A stretch of DNA of 64,000 nt from Xenoacremonium recifei (taxonomy: Eukaryota; Ascomycota; Sordariomycetes; Hypocreales; Nectriaceae): contig WOFQ01000030.1 in NCBI GenBank assembly GCA_012184525.1, positions 62,001 through 126,000 of the forward strand, written 5' to 3'. Below, in pieces: positions 57,246 to 64,000 of this stretch (positions are counted from its first letter, which is position 1; each line of letters opens with the position of its first letter). The notes under the pieces are model-generated. The model saw only the letters and a program-made list of their open reading frames with translations. It was not told the origin of the DNA and did no database searches. The translations under genes and the position numbers were made by a program.

Positions 57246-59069
57246 ATGAACATGGCGGCTTCAAAAGAAAGCCATCTTTCCGCGACCTCTCCCCAGGATG
57301 ATATAGCCATTGGCGATACAGTGGAAATACCAGTAGTTGAACACAATCACAAAGGTCTTCTCGACAATTATGATCTCAAGAATATTGATGCAGCGGCTGA
57401 ATTCCTCGCCAACCACGGGCCGTATCCGCCTATGACTCCAGAGCAGGAAAAGAGGATTCTGAAAAAGATGGATGCCTGGTTAATTCCAACTGTATGTGTT
57501 TGGTCTGACTTACTTCTCTCAGTCACCTACGAACACTGTCCTAACTGTGTTAGCTGATGTTTATGGCGACACTCTCTGCCATCGACAAAGTAGAGCTGGC
57601 CACAGCCGCTCTATACGGCTTCTCTACTGATAATGGACTTCATGGACAGCAATACAGCTGGTGCAGCAGTATTCTCTCTATCGGAGTAAGCGAGCATCTG
57701 TGGGACGTGATATAGCCAGATCCAGGAGCGCTTACCACATTTCTAGATGATTGTTGGCACCTTCCCGATGACATACATCGTCCACAGGCTGCCAACGGCA
57801 AAGACTATTGCTTGCTGCTCTGTCCTATGGTCAACTATGACCCTCTTGATGCCCATCCGTGCTGGCTTTGCCGGCGTAATGACACTACGGTTCTTCATGG
57901 GTTTCTTCGAAAGTATAATTAGCCCTGGATATCTGTTGATCGTCGGTAACTTCTGGAAATCCCGGGAACAGCCGTGGAGACTTGCTAGTGAGTAACAGCC
58001 AACGTGCCGAAACATTCCAGTAGCTAACAAGTAATGTGTAATTAGTCATATCCTCTGCCACATCGTCTGTTTTTAACGGGTTTTGGTCGTGGGTCGTCGG
58101 CCAAATCCCGGAGGATGCGCCGCTCTTGCGATGGCAGTACCTTTTCATAATCACAGGAGCCATCAACGTGGTTTACTCTATTTATTTATTCTTTTATCTT
58201 CCCGATTCACCCATGAATGCTCACTTCCTTTCCACGGAGGAGAAGTGGCATGCAATTAAACGAGTAGCAGATAATAAGATCGGAATTGAGAATCATCAGT
58301 GGAAATGGTCGCAGGCACTCGAGCCAGCCGTGGATCCAAAATTCTGGCTTCAACTCTTTTTCAACATTTCAATTAACATTTCTAACGGTGCTCTCATAAA
58401 CTTCAGTCCTATCATTGTCAAAGGTTTAGGATACTCCTCGCAGACTTCAGCTCTCCTTGGAATGCCCACCGGCGTTATCTCATCCCTCTCGAGTGTCTTC
58501 TTTTGCTATTTGGCCGGAAGGTGGACTAATAGACGATGCTTGTGTGTCATGATAGCATGCATTCCACCGCTGGTTGGCACTGTGCTTGTGTATGCTCTCC
58601 CTCGCAGCAACATGGTTGGCCAGATGTTTGGATTGTATTTGATGTACTTCTACTGGGGTGCGCAATTACCTCTTCTCTTAAGACCACCCATATCCTTACT
58701 AACGAATGTGTAGGGCCATATGCAACGGCGCAGACATTACCAGTCGCAAATACAGCCGGCCATACAAAGCGAGCGGTTACCTACGGCATGCTTCATGTCG
58801 GCTACGGGGTGGGAAATATGGTCGGTCCTCAAACGTTCCAAGCAGATCAAGCTCCTCGTTACACGGGAGGTATCATCGCGTCTCTCGTCACGTTCTGTGC
58901 CTCCGCCGCTTTCATGGGCCTGTATTGGGTTGCTGCCGCTTGGCAAAATAGATCGAGGGAGAGAAAATACGGCCGACCTTCCGTTCATGAAGTAGAAGTC
59001 GAAGACCTTGTCCACGAGTATTTAGACAAGACAGATGTGGAGCAGGAGAACTTCAGATACATGACCTAA
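57246..59069 (+). CDS. MFS anion:cation symporter (allantoate/DAL5-type permease)
   Basis: Five exons (57246-57491, 57554-57685, 57747-57987, 58046-58657, 58714-59069) give 528 aa. A second ATG lies two codons in. The head contains PPMTPEQEKRILKKMDAWLIP, the usual run into TM1. Then come MATLSAIDKVELATAALYG in TM1-2, FFMGFFESIISPGY in TM4, and PDSPMNAHFLSTEEK after TM6. NTAGHTKRAVTYGMLHVGYG lies in the second half. These are typical for the DAL5 branch (allantoate, ureidosuccinate, small peptides). It is divergent from the 5-oxoprolinase and tail to tail with the regulator (172 bp). Import of a pyroglutamyl, ureido or glycated amino compound would fit the enzymes beside it, but this is inference. 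Confidence 0.92.
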
Positions 59070-59241
59070 CTGTCTGAGAACATCACAGAATACACCAGAC
59101 CCTGGGTTTGTATTTATAACCCAGTTAGAACTACATCCCAGGATACCGATGGAAGAAATATCTAGCTCTTGTTGCAGTGCCCCTAACTCTTGGGAGCTTG
59201 GGAAACATCTCATCGGTCTTAATATGATCTCTCTCCCCTTC

Positions 59242-61401
59242 TCACATCAAGCTTATTTCACCATGCTGTTTGGTAACTATTTCCTGAATGTCATGCCATC
59301 CGACACTGTCGGGGCCTCGAATGTCGCGTCTCCTCCAGACTTCTTCCACTATCCTCTTAGCTCTCTTGACATTGCCCAGCTGTCGCGTGGATTGTAAATC
59401 ATGAAAAAGCTTCATCACCAGTTTCTTATCTTCGTCTCTCTCGTTCTGCACGCCCATTGTTCCCACGATGAAGAGTGGCCACAGTATAGTATTTGTTGCA
59501 ACGCCAATGAGTGGGAGCAGTAACAGTACCTGCGAAGTTAATCGCGTCATGTGCTGGTGGTGTGGTGCAGCAGAGTCGAGACGCGTGTAGAGATACAAGA
59601 GAGCACACAGGCGCTTGCTTTCTCCGACGGATTCTGGTTCTTGCCGGGACGACATAACTCCATGATTATCCCATGGCCGTCTACCCGGCTTCTGTTTGAG
59701 ACAATGGAGCTTCCTCTCGATCTCGTCTCGACGCCTTATCATGTCGATCCGTTGAAATTCGAGGCCCTCAGAGTGTGAAGGGCTCAAGGCAATTAAAGAT
59801 GAAGCCCGATGTTTTTCGGCACCGAGATCTGAAACGCAGGAGATCAGATACATCAACTCATGGGACATGCCCGAGCTTATGTCCACATCTGCCATGCTGA
59901 CACCTTCAGGGACCCAGAAGGTCGCATAATTCGGAGTATCCGTTAATTCAGCCGCTGTGCGAGCTACAACCTCATGCGAAGAGAAATAGCTTGAAAAGAA
60001 TCTGAAGAGGTCAGTCTGATCAGGAGAAAGGCTGGTGGACGAAAGGCGAGGCCAGGATCTTAGATTTCTGGCAAAGGCAAGGTGACTCTTCCAGATCGAT
60101 TTGCAGCAATCGGAGACCTAAGTTGAATCAGTTCACCAACTTCAAGAATTCGTTCTAGGCGTCCATACATCAAAAAAACACATGAGGATGACAGTAGCAA
60201 AAATTTCTTCCCATCCTGACCAGTCGTGGTTTCGCTGACAAGTTGTAATCTTTTGCTGTAACAACTTTAAGCCTTTTCCCCGATGGAACCAAGCTTCTTT
60301 CTCGTAGTGTTGATGATTCAAAATACGTAACTGGTTTGCCGAAACTGCTAGCACCATCGAAAGTAACATGGGCGAGCCTGTAGTCACAGCAAGTCGGAGG
60401 ACTATCGACTGGAAGACGTAATCACGTCCATATCCGGGACACCAACGTACGATCCTGTTATTGAAATAGTCCATCAACAGTCTTTCCGTCATCGTAAAAG
60501 CAAGAATTGAAGGTGAGCCAGGGATTGTTTGAGATATTGGTGTGCTCGCTGAGTATATGCTCCTAGGAGACTCGTCTGTGCAGGCCTGATGGAGAGGTTG
60601 ACTGTATTCGAGCCAGTCTGGAGATGAGGTAACAAACTCATTCAATGAGAATGAGGCGGCCATTTCTTCGGCGGTGAACGTGAGGCTTCCATGTCGATTA
60701 AAGGCCTCGCAATCCACCACAGAAGAAGCAAAGCCTACCTGTTTTGAGTCGACAACCCAATAGTTGTCTTTTTGGGTAGAAGGGATAAACTCAACTCTGG
60801 AATCTAGGGCCAACTCATCTTCTCGGGTGGTGTCCGAATCGTCACTCAAATTATCATTGCCTTCGAAATCACGATATGTCACATTCAAGAACATCCAGTT
60901 CTCTACTGAAGCTCGAGGAAGGAAGTGATGCTGCCGCGCTGGTGGCATAGCAGTATCAGCATTTCGTTGATCATAACTACTGAGAAATCTTGTCCGCCGG
61001 TTGGACTTGAACCCAACACCTGATCAGATGTTTTGTTAGGACAGACCATATCGGCTGGGGGCTGATTAATTACCTGAGCGTCCGAGAAACATGTTTCCCG
61101 AAGTGGCCTCGTCTTGCCATGATAGTTTGATGCTATAGTTGCATTTCATCCTCAGTCGCCGGCAGGTAGAGCAAGACGGTTGAAGTTCTGCGATATCAGT
61201 AAGATAATGAAGTTTCATCACATCACTGCCCATACCATCACATTTCATCTTCCTAGCTGCTCGAACGATCAGTATCAGCTTACGAAACGGCAAGCAAGGG
61301 GAATAGTCAGCGACTCTCTCACATTTACATGTCCAGCATCCGCTACGGCGGCGGCGTGTCAATGCCTCGTTCGGCCCCAATTGGCCCTTGACTCTCGTCA
61401 T
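59242..61401 (-). CDS. Zn(II)2Cys6 transcription factor (fungal_trans_2 type)
   Basis: Five exons (61401-61323, 61256-61236, 61187-61074, 61019-60169, 60117-59242) give 646 aa. The zinc cluster is built from the first three: CWTCK, then the 21-nt micro-exon SRKMKCD, then ELQPSCSTCRRLRMKC (Cys22/25/32/39/42/49). NYSIKLSWQDEA directly after it is a signature of this regulator group. The body has QSIVLRLAVTTGSPMLLSM and ISCVSDLGAEKH. ILWPLFIVGTMGVQ lies near the end, all in the expected order. Skipping the micro-exon would destroy DNA binding. It is divergent from the FAD oxidase gene and next to the permease/oxoprolinase pair. It is therefore the best candidate pathway regulator of the block. 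Confidence 0.92.
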
Positions 61402-62300
61402 GTCGATTACTCCAACTTGATGTCGACGGTTGATATTCAGGATCTGTTACCCCTTCAGGTCAACAAGTTTATCACGGTCATCATAGGTTACAGTTTCTCT
61501 CCCCGCAGATACGTAGGACCTCCGTAGCTCTGCTCCGAGAACCTGATGGTGATAAGGATGTGGCAGATAGCATGCACTTAGAGAGACCAATCAACGGAAT
61601 GGATGGAGTATCCACACCTATCAGGTGGCCACGCCCTCGCGTGTACGTACTTGTACATCATTCCGTACTCTGTAGCGAGGCCTTCCTCAACACAGGATCA
61701 CGTGTGCATTGAGAGAGCACAAATCACAATGACGAAGCGCCACATACTTCCTGAGACACATTGATTCCAAGCTGAGCATTCACGTCGACAAAAGAACAAT
61801 GTCGGGGGAGCTCACGGGTCGTCGGCTCGGCTCCGGCCATTTTCCGACAGCCGACAAGAGTGGAGACTGATAAGGCCTGGATGTATCCGCTTTTCCCCGG
61901 TGCCACCGCAACAACTTGCCCCATTATCGGTGCCAATCAAGGTTAAACTGGGGCTACCAATGGTACGCTGCGAATATCGGACGTGGGATCCCGCAACTTG
62001 CCAGTTTCCATTGGCTTATCTTTTCGTTGCGGGGACTGCGCCACACGCCAACTGGAGCAAGTGTTCTCGTTCGCTCTCACCAACGATAACCCAAAATGTT
62101 AAGGACTAGATGCGATTATGAAGCGGTGCCCCAAAAGCTCTGAGGCGGGAGTATAGGTTTCTGTATGTTGCTTGTAATTAATTTTAGTTACAGGCTACTG
62201 CGTTCTTAAAAGGCTGGTGGCATTTGGAAATGTATGAGCATGAACAATGAGACGGTCTTTGAAACTCGCTTGTCCTACTACCCTATACCAAAACAACAAA
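61402..62300. promoter_or_regulatory. Shared divergent promoter region (regulator / FAD oxidase)
   Basis: The 899-bp spacer is rich in CGG/CCG triplets, densest at about 61809-61857 (GTCGGCTCGGCTCCGG, then CCGACAGCCGAC). This is suitable for zinc-cluster dimers, including autoregulation. A TCCGTACTCTGTA palindrome relic lies at about 61662-61674. Confidence 0.45.
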
Positions 62301-63655
62301 ATGGATTCACCAGTGCTCATACTCGGCGCCGGAACTTTCGGCCTCTCGACGGCATTTCACTTAGTCCAAGCAGGCTACACTGATATCACAGTCGTTGACA
62401 AGGCGAAGTCTATTCCATCAGAGTTCTCGGCAGGATATGACTTGAATAAAATTGTTCGGGCTGAATATCCCGACTCCTTTTACTCAGAGCTTGCTTTGGT
62501 ACGAGCCTCTTAGCGGAAAGCTGCAATCATGAAAATGCAGCAAAATCCATGGATCAGACCGCCAAGGCTGACTGCAATGACCAGGACGCAATAAACGCAT
62601 GGAAGACTCCTTTCTTTTCACCATATTACAGGGAGACTGGGTATTTGATTGCGAATTCTGAGAACGCGCCTGAGAAAACACGCGACACACTGCGCAAATT
62701 CCGGGCCTCGATTGCTTCCAACCCAGCCTTTGCTGAATCAATTTTCTCCGTTGATACCAGAGCCGATATAAGGAAGTTTGCCCCCGCGTTTGATGGGCCG
62801 GCAAAGGGATGGAAGGGGTATTTCAATAAACTGGCTGGATATGCAAGAGCTGCGGATGCTATGAGGGCCGTGTTTGACCACTGTGTAAGTCGTGGCGTGA
62901 CCTTCGAACTGGGCGAGGCCGTCACTAAACTGCTTTACTCACCTGATGGAGCCTGCATCGGTGCGGAGACGGCTTCTGGGAGGGCTTACCGGTCGAAGAT
63001 CACCATCATGGCGCTAGGCGCGTGTGCTGCATCCGTCCTTCCGAGCATCGGCCAACACCAACAAGCCCTTGGTGTTCCCGTTGCTCACATTCAGGTGACA
63101 GAAGAAGAAGCGGCCAAGCTCAAGTACCCCGTCACCTTCTGCAGGGATTTGGGATTTCTCTTCGAGCCAGACCCAGAGACAAACCTCATTAAGCTTTGCC
63201 CAGCGAATGGAGGATATCTTTACTTCGGCGAGGGCTCACAAATGTCACTTCCACCATCCCGAACCGAACAGTACACGTTCACTCCAGAAGATGACGAGGA
63301 AAGGCTTAGGCAGCTTCTCAGAGACATTCTACCAGACTTGGCGGACAGGCCGTTCGTTCAGACAAGATTCTGCTGGTTTATGGATACTAAGGACCACGAC
63401 TACATAATCGATTTCGTGCCTAATACTCCTGGCTTAATTGTTGTTTCTGGCGACTCAGGCCACGGTTATAAGATGTTGCCGGTCATTGGGTCGTGGGTAT
63501 TGAAGGTCCTTGAAGAAGGACTTCAGGTCATACCACGATGGAAGTGGAAGGGTGACGAGAAGAGAAATGAAGTGTCTTTACGGGCGTTCCCAACGAGGGA
63601 TTTGGAGGAACTTAGCGTCCGTCAACTGTACAGGTCGGAAGTGCCAGCTCATTGA
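62301..63655 (+). CDS. FAD-dependent amine oxidase, amadoriase (fructosyl-amino acid oxidase)/sarcosine-oxidase type
   Basis: Two exons (62301-62498, 62585-63655) give 422 aa. The ADP-binding loop VLILGAGTFGLSTAFHL starts at residue 5. YDLNKIVRAEYPDSFYSELAL runs into the splice site and continues as DAINAWKTPFFSPYYRETGY, the usual DAO-family pattern. FEPDPETNLIKLCP contains a Cys in the place where amadoriases bind FAD covalently. GDSGHGYKMLPVIG closes the fold. Length fits amadoriases (about 430 aa). The C-terminus ends PAH, a weak match at best to a peroxisomal SKL-type signal. The enzyme should oxidise a secondary amine such as a fructosyl amino acid or N-methyl amino acid, releasing peroxide. 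It is driven from a promoter shared with a zinc-cluster regulator. Confidence 0.88.
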
Positions 63656-63816
63656 GAAGACTGCGTTGCGGTCTTGCGCCTCAAGACAGCATTGTAGCAG
63701 AAAAGTGGCCATTCCACAAATTTGGTTCCACGTAGCTTTATCTGGGCTACCGTACACCGTATAATAAGCATTTCTGGACCCTATCCTAACCTTTGTATTA
63801 AGACCAGGTGACTCAC

Positions 63817-64000
63817 CTCCCCACAGAAGACTCCGAGATGCATCGTGGACCTCCCACCGAAAATCCTTCCCCGGAGCCGGAGTGGACCACGAGTGCTCCG
63901 GTTCGGGCACTAGTCTTTCAGCTTCTCCGACAGCGGCTGCGAAAGAAAACTTCTCCCATAACAAATATCCTATAAAAGGCCCTGGTAACCTCTCGTTGAT
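63817..64000 (-). CDS. Possible exon of a gene continuing past the window end
   Basis: On the minus strand the frame is open from the last base of the window through LPGPFIGYLLWEK and GKDFRWEVHDASRSLLW to a perfect donor (GAG|GTGAGT) at 63817-63816. An in-phase continuation from an acceptor near 63742 is possible but runs into the antisense of the FAD oxidase gene. I do not recognise the protein, and chance is a real alternative. Confidence 0.25.

Noticed and set aside
60985..61020. tRNA-like T-arm (GGTTCAAGTCC between complementary arms) on the minus strand
   Set aside because: The loop is eight rather than seven bases, no acceptor or anticodon arms are found around it, and the bases code for a spliced exon of the zinc-cluster regulator.
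1..64000. CRISPR arrays, insertion sequences or bacterial operons
   Set aside because: The window is eukaryotic with spliceosomal introns throughout, and no regularly spaced repeats occur.
1..64000. A classical secondary-metabolite cluster
   Set aside because: Tailoring enzymes, transporters and regulators are present, but no PKS, NRPS, DMATS or terpene synthase lies in the window.

Overview
The window is nuclear DNA of a filamentous ascomycete (Pezizomycotina). Genes carry short GT-AG introns of about 50-120 bp. There are four Zn(II)2Cys6 regulators, six MFS transporters and an ascomycete-type laccase, and genes are spaced by 0.3-2.7 kb with no operons. Short TACGGAGTA-type palindromes are scattered through the spacers. 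I would guess Eurotiomycetes, but nothing here fixes the genus. Exon boundaries below were assembled by hand from splice signals and reading phase.

Layout. 1-5.3 kb: end of a CocE/NonD hydrolase gene, a decayed FAD monooxygenase (-), a coiled-coil protein of unknown function (+) and a zinc-cluster regulator (-). 7.2-12.2 kb: a one-span membrane protein of unknown function (-) and a toxD-like enoyl reductase (-). 13.2-19.7 kb: an ADP-ribosylglycohydrolase-family protein (-) divergent from an MFS sugar transporter (+), then an AIM6-like phosphodiesterase (+). 20.2-24.2 kb: a zinc-cluster regulator (-) divergent from a monocarboxylate-type MFS gene (+). 26.2-33.5 kb: TauD-type dioxygenase (+), flavin monooxygenase (+) and cytochrome P450 (-). 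35.6-45.0 kb: drug-efflux type MFS (+), zinc-cluster regulator (+) and a laccase gene that looks disrupted (+). 46.0-49.4 kb: an isopenicillin-N-synthase-like 2OG oxygenase (-) divergent from a DAL5-family permease (+). 50.4-63.7 kb: a small EF1B-gamma-type GST (+), a 5-oxoprolinase (-), a second DAL5-family permease (+), a zinc-cluster regulator (-) and an amadoriase/sarcosine-oxidase type FAD enzyme (+).

How the genes may work together. The content is accessory: oxidoreductases, transporters and local regulators, without a PKS, NRPS or terpene synthase backbone in view. The most coherent block is 50-64 kb. There an oxoprolinase, an FAD amine oxidase, organic-anion/ureide-type permeases and a pathway-type regulator resemble a catabolic module for a glutamate-derived or glycated amino compound (inference). 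A second candidate module is the ADP-ribosylglycohydrolase fusion with its divergent sugar transporter. A third is the TauD/FMO/P450/efflux/regulator stretch at 26-40 kb.

Gene-model points that automated calling could miss: a 20-nt micro-exon in the oxoprolinase, a 21-nt micro-exon inside a zinc cluster, a 25-nt terminal exon in the enoyl reductase, two 57-nt terminal exons in a regulator, a phase conflict at the start of the sugar transporter, and a stop plus frameshift in the laccase.
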